Shown: piece by piece, positions 1 to 6,973 of the stretch
How the letters are laid out: each line of letters starts with the position of its first letter
How positions within the stretch are numbered: the first letter of the stretch is position 1
Virus record (IMG/VR): IMGVR_UViG_3300046724_000277
Coordinates: 1 to 31,438 of that record
Strand: one strand, 5' to 3'
Length of the DNA stretch: 31,438 nucleotides
Source: a virus
The notes under the pieces: model-generated
Told to the model about the DNA's origin: nothing
Databases searched by the model: none
The model's input: only the letters and a program-made list of their open reading frames with translations
Program-made: the position numbers and the translations under genes

Positions 1-30
1 CCGGCATCGAGTGATCGAGCAACCCCGCGC

Positions 31-918
31 TCACGAACATGCGCGACCGAGTCGAGCCCGTGCATGATTGCTTTCAACCCCGAGGCGAGCGGTTCGCACC
101 GCAAGCGCGGCCGAGATACATCGGCGCGTGCGCGCAAGGTCGGTTGCATCGAATGCGCGGGCCATCGTCGCACCGGTCAATGATGCGCCGCCTTTCATGC
201 GCTCGATGAATATTTGCGTCGCCTCGGCCGAGTGTTGCCCCGGCCTATTGAACAAGCACACACCATCCATCACAACACGTGAGGAGCGATAAGGCGGCAA
301 GATGCGCGTCGTCGTATGCACCCAAGGCTTTGCCTCGGCATCGGTCGGCAAACGGCCGAGCGTGTTACACATCGCGAGCAAATTCGACGCGAGCAACCAT
401 CGCGACGCCGCAACGCCGCGATGACGCTCACTTGCCGCGCCATTGGTTAGCGCGCGAATTTCTTTCATACTCGATTGAGCTTGCTCGCATAGCTGCAACA
501 CAACGTCATTGTGTTCGCGGCCGCGCTGTAGATTCACGTATATCATCGAGCACGCGAACGCGGGGTGCCGTTGCCATAGCATGAGCAATTGCAACACGCT
601 CACCTCAAGACCACATTGCAAGTCGGCCAAGAGACCGGCAACGTGAACCTCGGCGGGCCACATTGCCACCACCTCAAGCAATGGCCGAGGGATGACATTC
701 ACACCACGCGCACGCAACGCGCGAACAATCTCCGCGTCGCTTTCGACTGCAATCAAATTCTCATCGATGAAACCCCGTCGCAAACCGTGCGCGCGGTCAA
801 AGTCACCCTCACCGGCAAGATACAACACGACCTCACGCGAACGGTCGAGCGTTGCGGTGTGTAGGTAGTTCCACACCGTACGCCGTCGCAAGTCTTTTTT
901 TGTGCTCTCAAATTTCAT
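31..918 (-). CDS. Rossmann-fold, methyltransferase-like phage protein
   Basis: A 295-residue protein of unproven function. Residues about 30-120 look like a class I SAM-binding Rossmann fold: a glycine-containing strand-loop (LYLAGEGDFD), then a strand ending in an acidic residue (LIAVESDAE), then a hydrophobic strand with Asp (LLADLQCGL). A later strand reads MIYVNLQRGRE. No catalytic NPPY or PC motif of DNA methyltransferases is visible, so a base-modifying activity is only a guess. The start at 918 overlaps the stop of the upstream gene by ATGA, which fixes it and suggests translational coupling. It is the last leftward gene before the window edge. If the ends join, the small terminase gene follows next. 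The C-terminus is Arg/Ala rich. Confidence 0.7.
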   Translation of the reverse strand: MKFESTKKDLRRRTVWNYLHTATLDRSREVVLYLAGEGDFDRAHGLRRGFIDENLIAVESDAEIVRALRARGVNVIPRPLLEVVAMWPAEVHVAGLLADLQCGLEVSVLQLLMLWQRHPAFACSMIYVNLQRGREHNDVVLQLCEQAQSSMKEIRALTNGAASERHRGVAASRWLLASNLLAMCNTLGRLPTDAEAKPWVHTTTRILPPYRSSRVVMDGVCLFNRPGQHSAEATQIFIERMKGGASLTGATMARAFDATDLARTRRCISAALAVRTARLGVESNHARARLGRACS

Positions 919-1286
919 CGCTGCAAAGCACCTTGCGCGCGCATTCGCTCGACCTCGGCCAATGCTTCGCGATGAGCCCGAAACGCCATTGCAAAGTCAT
1001 CGCTATAAGGCTCGCCGAATACCATCACTCGGCCGTCGGGATATTGCACGCCGACGCTATCGGCTTGCGCCTCGCCCTCGACCGTGATCGGCAAACACAC
1101 CACGGAAGTATCCGCGCCCAATTCATCGTCAATCTTTCCGCGCACGTACGTTGTGATTTGCCACGCGACAATCGGCGGCCCTAAATACAAGTCGTTCGTC
1201 TTTTCGTGTTCCCGCACCGTGAAAAACCCCGGCGCGGCGGGCATCATGTGAATTGAATGAAATTTCGAGCGCTCTTTGCTTGTCAT
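915..1286 (-). CDS. conserved hypothetical phage protein
   Basis: A 123-residue protein that I do not recognise. The start was set at 1286, not at the longer upstream options, because GAGGTGA lies just before this ATG and the sequence upstream would overlap the HNH endonuclease. The ribosome binding site overlaps the end of the HNH gene. The protein is mildly acidic, with no signal peptide or membrane segment. The C-terminal third is a charged helix (AHREALAEVERMRAQ). Its stop overlaps the next start by ATGA. Position between the HNH gene and the methyltransferase-like gene suggests a role near DNA processing, but nothing in the sequence proves it. Confidence 0.72.
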   Translation of the reverse strand: MTSKERSKFHSIHMMPAAPGFFTVREHEKTNDLYLGPPIVAWQITTYVRGKIDDELGADTSVVCLPITVEGEAQADSVGVQYPDGRVMVFGEPYSDDFAMAFRAHREALAEVERMRAQGALQR

Positions 1287-1291
1287 GGTGC

Positions 1292-1696
1292 TCACCTCGG
1301 TTTGTGATAGTCGCGCGGCGGGCCCGCTGCGGGCCATATCGCCACCCCATCGGCAAGCGTCTTTCGCGCGTTGCCGAATCCGCCATCGAATCGCGCCGTT
1401 TTCTTGTCGTGATGCGTCTTGCAGAGCAACCACAAATTCGCGCGACTGAAAAATAACGCTCGGTCTCCTCGATGCGGGTTGCGGTGATCGACGCACACAC
1501 CGCTCGCCGTACAGTTCGGCCATTGACACCGCCCGTCCGCATCGCGTTTGACTTGAGCGCGCAAGATGAACCATTCACGCGAGTCATACATGGCCGACAC
1601 TTTCGGATCGCGCGTCAATTGCATGCGTGCGCGTTGCTCTTTCAAGTAGCGCACGCTATGCATCGATGCCGGTTGCTTTGAGATTCGATTGCGCAT
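1292..1696 (-). CDS. HNH endonuclease
   Basis: A 134-residue HNH nuclease. The core is VDHRNPHRGD followed by LWLLCKTHHDKKT, which supplies the HNH metal-binding and catalytic histidines and the second Cys/His cluster. An upstream CQWPNC pair supplies further zinc ligands. Phages with HK97-type terminases often carry such a protein next to the terminase, where it helps cos cleavage and packaging. Here the small terminase is at the other end of the window, so adjacency would need the ends to join. The frame is open upstream to 1972, but the stretch before 1696 lies over the neighbouring gene in another frame, so the start MRNRIS at 1696 was chosen. Confidence 0.88.
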   Translation of the reverse strand: MRNRISKQPASMHSVRYLKEQRARMQLTRDPKVSAMYDSREWFILRAQVKRDADGRCQWPNCTASGVCVDHRNPHRGDRALFFSRANLWLLCKTHHDKKTARFDGGFGNARKTLADGVAIWPAAGPPRDYHKPR

Positions 1697-1700
1697 CGGT

Positions 1701-1955
1701 TTACACTCCGTCGGCGCGGTCGCGATAATAAATTTCATAAAGCCAGGCGCGATGCTTGCTGAATAGCCATTGCTCGCCGTGACACCATTTCGCAAACCCG
1801 CCGTCGGCAATGATCGATTCGCGAAGGTCGCGCCATTCACGCGCCGATTTTTCGATGTGCTCGCCCGTTCGATAATCAAACCCCGCAATCGCGCGGCGTG
1901 CGCGCCTTTTGCGATTGGGTTGCAACACGTCGTCAATGTCGATTTGCGTTTGCAT
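1701..1955 (-). CDS. small hypothetical protein
   Basis: An 84-residue basic protein of unknown function. The start MQTQID at 1955 is preceded by a GGGAG ribosome binding site. A longer reading to 2006 would lie almost wholly inside the upstream gene. It has a KRRARRAIAG basic patch near residue 15 and an aromatic-rich C-terminus (WLFSKHRAWLYEIYYRD). It overlaps the end of the upstream gene by 23 bases and lies 4 bases before the HNH gene. The basic patch would suit nucleic-acid contact, but this is only an inference. Confidence 0.68.
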   Translation of the reverse strand: MQTQIDIDDVLQPNRKRRARRAIAGFDYRTGEHIEKSAREWRDLRESIIADGGFAKWCHGEQWLFSKHRAWLYEIYYRDRADGV

Positions 1956-2175
1956 CGTTGCGCAACTCCCATTCAACTTGAGCGAGTAACAACACGGCAT
2001 CGACATGCATTTTCAAGAGTTCCGGGCGCATCTCAAAGGCGAACCCCGACAAATATTTTGCATGCAAATTAAGGAGCGCCGCCGATTGAACGAGCGGGCC
2101 CTTGCCATGCAATAACAATTCGCACGCCGCGCTCACCGCCTCGGCCGCCGCTATCGTGTCGTCATCAAGGTTCAT
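1933..2175 (-). CDS. small acidic hypothetical protein
   Basis: An 80-residue protein of unknown function, mostly predicted helical (AAAEAVSAACELLLHGKGPLVQSAALLNLHAKYL). No signal peptide or clear motif is present. The start at 2175 is the first ATG after a 56-base gap below the VapE-like helicase gene. The upstream ribosome binding site is weak (AAGGCG). Its end overlaps the next gene by 23 bases. It belongs to the string of small leftward genes after the replication block. Confidence 0.62.
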   Translation of the reverse strand: MNLDDDTIAAAEAVSAACELLLHGKGPLVQSAALLNLHAKYLSGFAFEMRPELLKMHVDAVLLLAQVEWELRNDANANRH

Positions 2176-2231
2176 TTTTTTCGCCTTCGTGCCCTAGACA
2201 AGGTGACAAGGTCAATACCACTTTTTAACAT
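2176..2231. other. short intergenic gap after the helicase gene
   Basis: A 56-base gap between the VapE-like gene and the next small gene. It contains CAAGGTGACAAGGTCAA, a short tandem-like repeat of CAAGGT. On the minus strand this gives TTGACC, which could be a -35 box, but I see no matching -10 box at normal spacing. No terminator hairpin is visible, so read-through transcription is likely. Confidence 0.3.
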
Positions 2232-3641
2232 TTAGGGAAATACCGAATCGAGGTCATCATTATCCGGCAAGTGTTGAAAAGTCGGTTTTACCTCGTCACC
2301 CTCGTCACCCCCTTCGGGCGGCGTGTACTCGTAATAGGTGCGCCGCATCTGACCGTGACGCCCTTTGCACACCCAGCCCGCGCGGCGCATGGCTTGTGCA
2401 ATCGCTTGCTCGACTTGACGGCGTGCGCTCAAATTGCGTCGCTCATGGTCGCCCGCAATCGCATTGAAAACATCATTGACCGTCGTCGTCGTGCGCGGCT
2501 TCGGCGTTTCGAGCAAACAATTTTCAAGCCACCCGCGCACGTCCTCCTCGATTTCACTGATAACGCGATGCCCCTCTTGAATGTTCGCCGCCAATTTTTC
2601 CTCGGCTTTGGTGAGATACCATTGCTCGCCCGCGTTGAATGCCGCGACCGCCTCGGCCCATAACTGCTCTAGATTGTCGCGGAGCAATTGCAAATTAATT
2701 TCGCCGCACATAATCGGCCAGAAGCGGCGGCCGCCCGTATAGTCGCGCAAAAATTTGATTTCGTTGGTCGTGCCGATGAACACGCACGAGCGCTTTTGAT
2801 TGACGACCGCGCGGCCGTAGCTCGGCCGAAAATGATCGACCAAGCGCGACACGTAATGATTCATCGTGTCAAGACGCGAGCGACTGAGCGATGAGAGTTC
2901 GCCGACCTCGATAATCCATGCGCCCTCTAGTTCCTGTATCGAATCTTTTGTGCCGAATGTCGAATTGCTTTCGACGGCCCATTTGCCGCCGAGCACTTGC
3001 GCGAATGTCGATTTGCTCGTGCCCTGCGGGCCGATGAGCACTAACATGTGATCGCATTTTGTGCCGGGCTTGAACGCGCGCGCCACGGCGGAAATTAAAA
3101 AACGCCGCAAAACACCGTTCAAATACTCCGCATCGCCTTGCGCGCCGAGCGTTTCAATGAGCACCTCTTTGATGCGCGGTTCGCCGTCCCATTTAAGCGA
3201 CCGCAACCAATCGGCGACGGGATGAAAACTATTTTTTGTCGCGACCGAATGCGCTACGCGCGCCACCATTCTTTCGTTTGTCACGGGGATATCCTCCAAC
3301 TGTAAAAAATTGGCAAGGTCAATGTCATCATCATCGCTCCATTCGATGCCGTCGGTGAGCGTGCGCCACGGCGGCGCGCGTTGCAGTTCGACGCATCTCG
3401 ATAATTGGTTGTAGCGAATTAAGCCGATGAGCTTCGGGCAATGTTCAAACGCGAGAAACACATTTGCAAAGTCGCCGCGCAACTCTTTGCCGTTCGTCGT
3501 TGAGCGCAATTTTTTTTGCCAGCCTTCGGCGTGTTGCTTTTTCTTTTTCTGCTCGGCTTTGCGCTCGGCTTTTTTTTCGAGTTCCTTCGCCTTCTCGGCG
3601 ACGCGCTCTTGCTCGCGCGCTATGTCATCGAGCTTGCTCAT
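2232..3641 (-). CDS. VapE-family (virulence-associated E) replication helicase
   Basis: A 469-residue P-loop ATPase of the VapE family (superfamily 3-like phage and plasmid replication helicases). The N-terminal 40 residues form a Lys/Glu-rich coiled coil. The Walker A motif is GPQGTSKST at residues 204-212. Walker B is about residues 243-248 (IIEVGEL), and an arginine-finger/sensor region follows (FIGTTNEIKFLRDYTGGRRFWP). It likely unwinds the phage origin together with the upstream zinc-finger protein. No primase-polymerase domain precedes the helicase, unlike many larger VapE-type fusion proteins. The C-terminus has a winged-helix-like stretch and an acidic tail. The start overlaps the upstream stop by ATGA. 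Confidence 0.92.
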   Translation of the reverse strand: MSKLDDIAREQERVAEKAKELEKKAERKAEQKKKKQHAEGWQKKLRSTTNGKELRGDFANVFLAFEHCPKLIGLIRYNQLSRCVELQRAPPWRTLTDGIEWSDDDDIDLANFLQLEDIPVTNERMVARVAHSVATKNSFHPVADWLRSLKWDGEPRIKEVLIETLGAQGDAEYLNGVLRRFLISAVARAFKPGTKCDHMLVLIGPQGTSKSTFAQVLGGKWAVESNSTFGTKDSIQELEGAWIIEVGELSSLSRSRLDTMNHYVSRLVDHFRPSYGRAVVNQKRSCVFIGTTNEIKFLRDYTGGRRFWPIMCGEINLQLLRDNLEQLWAEAVAAFNAGEQWYLTKAEEKLAANIQEGHRVISEIEEDVRGWLENCLLETPKPRTTTTVNDVFNAIAGDHERRNLSARRQVEQAIAQAMRRAGWVCKGRHGQMRRTYYEYTPPEGGDEGDEVKPTFQHLPDNDDLDSVFP

Positions 3642-3841
3642 CGCATGTCGCGCAATTCGCGCACCATCTTTTCGACGACCGTCTCAACACGCGGGCCATC
3701 GTTGAGCCAGTGACTATGCACATAGCACCACCGATCAAACACGAACGCGCCCGCGTCATCGACCGAGCGCAACTTGCTCACCTCGATGCATGGTTCGGTA
3801 TACGGCACGAGTGCAACCACGTTGCGCGGCGAATCATTCAT
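3638..3841 (-). CDS. small hypothetical protein
   Basis: A 67-residue protein of unknown function, overlapping both neighbours by ATGA. It sits between the Cys-rich small protein and the VapE-like helicase, so it is very likely translated as part of the replication unit. It has no metal-binding cluster or membrane segment. The central part is aromatic (FVFDRWCYVHSHWLND), and the C-terminus is a charged helix. Confidence 0.66.
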   Translation of the reverse strand: MNDSPRNVVALVPYTEPCIEVSKLRSVDDAGAFVFDRWCYVHSHWLNDGPRVETVVEKMVRELRDMR

Positions 3842-4040
3842 TGTGCGTCACCGGATATTTGCAAAACACGGATTGATTGTGAACCGCGATTGCCTCGCGC
3901 AAGTAGCGCACGTGCCCGGTGCGGTCGTAGATTGTGAGCAATTCGCCCGCGCGCATGCACCGGCAAAAGTGATGCTCGCACATCGGCCGAACGATATCGC
4001 CGCGCCATCGGGGCGGCGTTGGTTGCTCGCGCGAATTCAT
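3834..4040 (-). CDS. small Cys/His-rich protein, possible zinc binder
   Basis: A 68-residue protein with a compact cluster CEHHFCRCM at residues 21-29 and one further Cys near residue 60. This may bind zinc, but it matches no family I can name. The start MNSREQ at 4040 was chosen because it overlaps the stop of the CHC2 gene by ATGA. Longer upstream starts would run inside that gene. The stop overlaps the next start by several bases. Placement between the zinc-finger primase-like gene and the helicase suggests a replication accessory role (inference). Confidence 0.66.
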   Translation of the reverse strand: MNSREQPTPPRWRGDIVRPMCEHHFCRCMRAGELLTIYDRTGHVRYLREAIAVHNQSVFCKYPVTHNE

Positions 4041-4453
4041 GTGAGGTCCGCCGCTTCGCGCAATCGCACGCATGCAACGGCGATTCGGTCAAGGTCCGCA
4101 TTGTCGAACTCGCGACCGATGGCGATTTGCTCGGCGACGATGGCAACAACGAGCGCCTCGTGCGCCATTACTTTGAGCACATCGTTTGCGGCGTGTTGGT
4201 GCGGGCGTTGTATCGGCGGCAAATACTCGCCGAGCGGCTCGGGAATGAGATCGTAAAAAGTGAGATTGACCGCATCGAGCACGGCCGAGGAACTGCACCC
4301 GACGAAACAATGAATGAGCACGCGGCCGTCGGCCTTTTCGATAATCGACAACGACGGCGACTTGTCATCGTGCGCGGGACATTGCGCAATCCATTTTCCG
4401 GGCCCGCGCTCTTTCACGCCTTGCAATCGGCCGATGAGTTTGTCGGCGGGCAT
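4037..4453 (-). CDS. CHC2 zinc-finger primase-like protein
   Basis: A 138-residue protein with a DnaG-type zinc-binding domain. The key stretch is CPAHDDKSPSLSI (Cys25, His28) followed by HCFVGC (Cys49, Cys53), giving the CHC2 ligand set. This domain binds DNA and helps choose primer start sites. The catalytic TOPRIM or archaeo-eukaryotic primase domain is absent from this protein, and I cannot see it in the neighbours. The C-terminal half is helical and unknown. It probably works with the VapE-like helicase encoded three genes downstream. It begins 3 bases after the upstream stop, so the two are co-transcribed. Confidence 0.85.
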   Translation of the reverse strand: MPADKLIGRLQGVKERGPGKWIAQCPAHDDKSPSLSIIEKADGRVLIHCFVGCSSSAVLDAVNLTFYDLIPEPLGEYLPPIQRPHQHAANDVLKVMAHEALVVAIVAEQIAIGREFDNADLDRIAVACVRLREAADLT

Positions 4454-4456
4454 ACA

Positions 4457-4714
4457 TCATTCCGCGCGTGCCGGTGCGCCCGTCGGCAACACCCATTTCG
4501 GCCGCATGCCTTGCGCCGTAAATCGTTCCTCGATGATGTGTTGACAGAGCGCGCGAAACTCCTCGCGCCACGTTTCCGACAACGCGACATCGGCAAGCCA
4601 AAGCGACGCGACGCGATAAGGCTCGCTTGTCATCGTGACGGCGTAGCAACTCACGCGCGCGCCCTCTTGCCGAATCAATAGGCTCGCCGTGATGGTCACC
4701 AAGTCGTCGCGCAT
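4457..4714 (-). CDS. small hypothetical protein
   Basis: An 85-residue protein of unknown function. GAGGTGCGTC precedes the ATG at 4714 and gives good support for the start. Its sequence is mixed, with a Trp-containing helix (LWLADVALSETWREEFRALCQHI). No motif is recognised. It lies 15 bases after the helix-turn-helix gene and 3 bases before the primase-like gene, so it belongs to the same leftward unit. Confidence 0.7.
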   Translation of the reverse strand: MRDDLVTITASLLIRQEGARVSCYAVTMTSEPYRVASLWLADVALSETWREEFRALCQHIIEERFTAQGMRPKWVLPTGAPARAE

Positions 4715-4729
4715 GACGCACCTCGCGAA

Positions 4730-5218
4730 TCAGTGCGATGCGGCGGTGATTTTTTCGTGAGGCTTGGGCCCGCGTTGACCGCGCGGAATTTGTTTGAGTT
4801 CGCGCGCCGGTTTGTTGCCGTGTCTTGGGAACCCGCCGTATTGATCGGCCAAAAATTTGTCGATGTCTTTTGCGTCCCACAAGTAACGGCCCGACCCGAG
4901 TTCGCGCCGACTCCATGTTGGCGCGCCGCCTTGCTTGACCCACGTCGCCCACGTTTCGGGATAGATTTGAACGCGCTCGCATACTTGCTCGATGGTAAGC
5001 ATGTTGCGCATGGCTTCGTGTTGCTCAATCGCCCAGGCGAGCACCAAGTCGGGCCGGAAAGAGCGGCGACGTTCGACGCAATTCGATTTCGGAAAACCGT
5101 CGCGTTTAATCCATCGCCGCACCGTCGATAAATGCACATCGAACACGGCGGCGAGTTCGTTCATCGATAGGGAGTGCGGGGTTGCCCGTAGTTGCTCAAT
5201 CGCGGCCGGAAAGTTCAT
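4730..5218 (-). CDS. protein with two helix-turn-helix segments, first gene of leftward unit
   Basis: A 162-residue predicted DNA-binding protein. Two similar helix-turn-helix segments are visible: MNELAAVFDVHLSTVRRWIK (residues about 18-37) and IEQVCERVQIYPETWATWVK (about 75-94). Each is followed by GFP or GAP, as in MerR/excisionase-like or terminase-small-subunit-like folds. The C-terminus is basic (ARELKQIPRGQRGPKPHEK). The start at 5218 follows CGGAGTGG; a longer frame to 5281 would cover the candidate promoter and dyad. As first gene next to the divergent control region, it may regulate the unit or bind the replication origin. Which of these is not decided by the sequence. Confidence 0.78.
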   Translation of the reverse strand: MNFPAAIEQLRATPHSLSMNELAAVFDVHLSTVRRWIKRDGFPKSNCVERRRSFRPDLVLAWAIEQHEAMRNMLTIEQVCERVQIYPETWATWVKQGGAPTWSRRELGSGRYLWDAKDIDKFLADQYGGFPRHGNKPARELKQIPRGQRGPKPHEKITAASH

Positions 5219-5245
5219 AACCACTCCGAGCACACAAAAAAAAGG

Positions 5246-5281
5246 GGCGATATAAATATGCCCGGTTTGACCGACTGTCAA
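5246..5281 (-). promoter_or_regulatory. candidate leftward promoter
   Basis: On the minus strand a perfect TTGACA (5281-5276) is followed after 17 bases by TATTTA (5258-5253), inside an AT-rich run. This would start transcription about 28 bases before the ATG at 5218. The -10 match is poor, so this is a moderate candidate. Confidence 0.4.
5267..5281. promoter_or_regulatory. TTGAC-N5-GTCAA dyad, candidate operator
   Basis: A perfect inverted repeat with 5-base arms and 5-base spacer, centred in the 174-base gap between the divergent units. It overlaps the -35 box of the candidate leftward promoter and contains TTGACC on the plus strand. A repressor bound here could control both directions. 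I saw no second copy in the gap. Confidence 0.4.
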
Positions 5282-5392
5282 CCGATTCGGCGCTATATAC
5301 CAAGAGAATCGACGTTGCGCCTATTCACATCGGCAAACGGTAGGAATAAACTAACTTACGGTGTACCCAGGGGATGCAAGGGGGACTCAGCG

Positions 5393-5668
5393 ATGGCCAG
5401 AAACATTTGCGAGACTGAAAATTGCGGTGAGCCAATTAGCGAATTATGCGGCTCGCGCGGCGGGTTGGCGATTTGCGCAAAATGCCGCCACGTTCAATAT
5501 TATTGGAAAAAACAAGGTCCGAAAGCACTCGCCCATCGGCGCGACATGCTTGAATTTTGGGTCGGCCGCATCGACTATTTGACGCCGCACATCGGCCGAT
5601 TGATACGCGAAGCAAAACAACGAGTGAGCACGGCGCGGGCGAGCGCAAGCCATCACATTCACCACTGA
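5393..5668 (+). CDS. zinc-ribbon-like small protein, first gene of rightward unit
   Basis: A 91-residue basic protein. The N-terminal third carries five cysteines (6, 11, 19, 28, 31), including CAKC, as in a small zinc ribbon. The rest is a basic helical tail (GRLIREAKQRVSTARASASHH). AAGGGGGACTCAGCG before the ATG at 5393 supports this start; the frame is open further upstream through the control region. It probably binds nucleic acid or a protein partner. As first rightward gene it may be an early regulator, but no family is recognised. Confidence 0.75.
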   Translation: MARNICETENCGEPISELCGSRGGLAICAKCRHVQYYWKKQGPKALAHRRDMLEFWVGRIDYLTPHIGRLIREAKQRVSTARASASHHIHH

Positions 5669-5679
5669 GGGACTAGAAC

Positions 5680-6183
5680 ATGGCAACGCATGACGCGACG
5701 ACATGGCCCCCGCGACCGCCTCTTGTCGCCCCCGAGCGACAACAATTCGCGGCGGCGTTCAATGAATTATTGCGGGAAACCAAGCAAACGCACCTCGAAT
5801 TCGCGGCGCGCATGTTCGGCAAGGATAAAGCGGGGAAACCCAATCGACCGCAACTCGTGCGCGATTGGTGTACGGGCGATAAATTCCCGGTGCCGCGCAA
5901 TGCCGAGACCATCGCCAAACAATTCAAGGTGCCGCTCGCGCGTTTATTGAAACCGAAAGGCCCGTTGATGACCGATGTCAAAAAACGCGGGCCGAATGGC
6001 GCGACCAAAATTCCGAAAGCGCCGAGCGCACCGCCGCCGCTTGAACTGCCCAAGGGTGCCGAGCCCTTGTCGTTTAGCATGGAAACCTTCAAAAAAGACC
6101 CTCGATTTGCCACCGTCGTCATTCAGGGACTCGCTGAGATTGACGTCGCAATGGCTATTCTCGCCCTTGTGCATCGGAAGTGA
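5680..6183 (+). CDS. helix-turn-helix regulator-like protein
   Basis: A 167-residue protein. Residues about 20-90 look like an XRE-type helix-turn-helix domain with an insertion: FNELLRETKQTHLEFAARMF, then a loop with WCTGDKFPVPRNAETIAKQF and LARLLKP. The middle is a Pro/Lys-rich linker (KIPKAPSAPPPLELPK). The C-terminus is a short hydrophobic helix (IDVAMAILALVHRK), perhaps for oligomerisation. It starts 11 bases after the upstream gene. A repressor or antirepressor role is possible. The C-terminal Ser/Lys peptidase domain of CI/LexA-type repressors is absent, so RecA-triggered self-cleavage is not expected. Confidence 0.78.
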   Translation: MATHDATTWPPRPPLVAPERQQFAAAFNELLRETKQTHLEFAARMFGKDKAGKPNRPQLVRDWCTGDKFPVPRNAETIAKQFKVPLARLLKPKGPLMTDVKKRGPNGATKIPKAPSAPPPLELPKGAEPLSFSMETFKKDPRFATVVIQGLAEIDVAMAILALVHRK

Positions 6184-6219
6184 CGCCGATGCGTGAGGGT
6201 TCACGTCGAGATTTGTCGC

Positions 6220-6480
6220 ATGTCTACACGGAAAAAATCGCACGTGCCGCAAGACGTGCTCGCGGATATTCCTAACTGGATCACCCCGGCGGAATTTGCA
6301 AAAGACTATCCGAACATCGCCACCGAAAAAGCGATTGCGAAAGACATATGGTTGCGAAAAACCCTCGGCCTTGAGTCGGCGGGCGCGGTGCGGCGTGTCG
6401 GTCGCAAATTCCTAGTGCATCGAGTTCGCTATGCGGCCTATCGATTGCACATCACAAACAACCACGGGGAACCGACATGA
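6220..6480 (+). CDS. small predicted DNA-binding protein, excisionase-like candidate
   Basis: An 86-residue basic protein. The segment WITPAEFAKDYPNIATEKAI followed by a basic strand-turn (AVRRVGRKFLVHRVRY) resembles winged-helix excisionase or AlpA-type proteins, but the match is loose. It is two genes before the integrase and close to the candidate attP, where an excisionase would be expected. The start is uncertain. ATG at 6220 was chosen because the protein looks regular from there. A GTG at 6193, with GGAAG upstream, would add nine residues. The stop overlaps the next ATG. Confidence 0.62.
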   Translation: MSTRKKSHVPQDVLADIPNWITPAEFAKDYPNIATEKAIAKDIWLRKTLGLESAGAVRRVGRKFLVHRVRYAAYRLHITNNHGEPT

Positions 6481-6878
6481 GCCACCGCACCGTATTCATT
6501 GACCCGACGATACCCTCAACCGACCGGCGCGCGTTTCGCGAGTCGCTCGTGCTCCATATGGCGAAACTGAACATGAGCGCCGCCGAACTCGCCCGGCAAG
6601 CGCATATCTCGAAAGACGCGGTGAGTAGTTACACCTCGATGCGGAGTTTGCCGACGCCGGTCACCTTGTCGAAACTCGCGGGCGCACTCAAATGCACCCC
6701 GAGGGCCCTCCTTGGATCGGCGAGCGGGCATGAGAATGCCGACGCCCGATTGGCGGTGCTCGAAAGCGACCGGCCGGGGTGCAAACGCTTGGTCGCGTCG
6801 GTGACGGTGCCCGCCGACGTGGCGGCCGAGATATTCGCGCGCTTGGTGCCCTACAGCGGGCCGAAAAAACCCAATTGA
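6477..6878 (+). CDS. XRE-family helix-turn-helix regulator, repressor candidate
   Basis: A 133-residue protein with a clear XRE helix-turn-helix at about residues 21-79: LVLHMAKLNMSAAELARQAH, SKDAVSSYTSMRSLPTPVTL, then LAGALKCTPRALLG. The C-terminal 50 residues are unknown and may form a dimerisation part. It lies last in the rightward control block, beside the candidate attP and integrase, so it is a candidate lysogeny repressor. No cleavable CI-type peptidase domain is present. The start overlaps the upstream stop by ATGA. The bidirectional hairpin at 6944-6973 probably ends this transcript. Confidence 0.85.
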   Translation: MSHRTVFIDPTIPSTDRRAFRESLVLHMAKLNMSAAELARQAHISKDAVSSYTSMRSLPTPVTLSKLAGALKCTPRALLGSASGHENADARLAVLESDRPGCKRLVASVTVPADVAAEIFARLVPYSGPKKPN

Positions 6879-6889
6879 CGAAGGTCATG

Positions 6890-6922
6890 GGTACTCCGCC
6901 CAATATGGGTACTTTGGAGTAC
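6890..6922. repeat. left arm repeats GGTACTCC / GGAGTAC
   Basis: One direct copy GGTACTCCG (6890-6898), then GTACTTTGGAGTAC (6909-6922), which holds an inverted copy and a 5-bp perfect dyad. The octamer recurs on the other side of the core at 7160-7182. This suits integrase arm-type binding sites. Confidence 0.55.
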
Positions 6923-6943
6923 ACATATTATTGTTAAATCATA

Positions 6944-6973
6944 AAAAAAGCCTTTGATTGCAAAGGCTTTTTT
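6944..6973. terminator. bidirectional rho-independent terminator
   Basis: A 13-bp perfect stem: six A, GCCTTTG (6944-6956), loop ATTG, then CAAAGGC and six T (6961-6973). Because the stem itself ends in A and T tracts, it can work in both directions. It follows the XRE gene and shields the tRNA-like core. Confidence 0.85.

Noticed and set aside
1129-1587. Minus-strand frame of 152 codons over the HNH region
   Set aside because: It overlaps the HNH and the following gene in another frame and is Arg-rich without motif; the HNH frame has the catalytic pattern.
4365-4982. Minus-strand frame of 205 codons over the primase-like region
   Set aside because: Strongly Arg-biased with no domain, overlapping three genes that have good starts and spacing.
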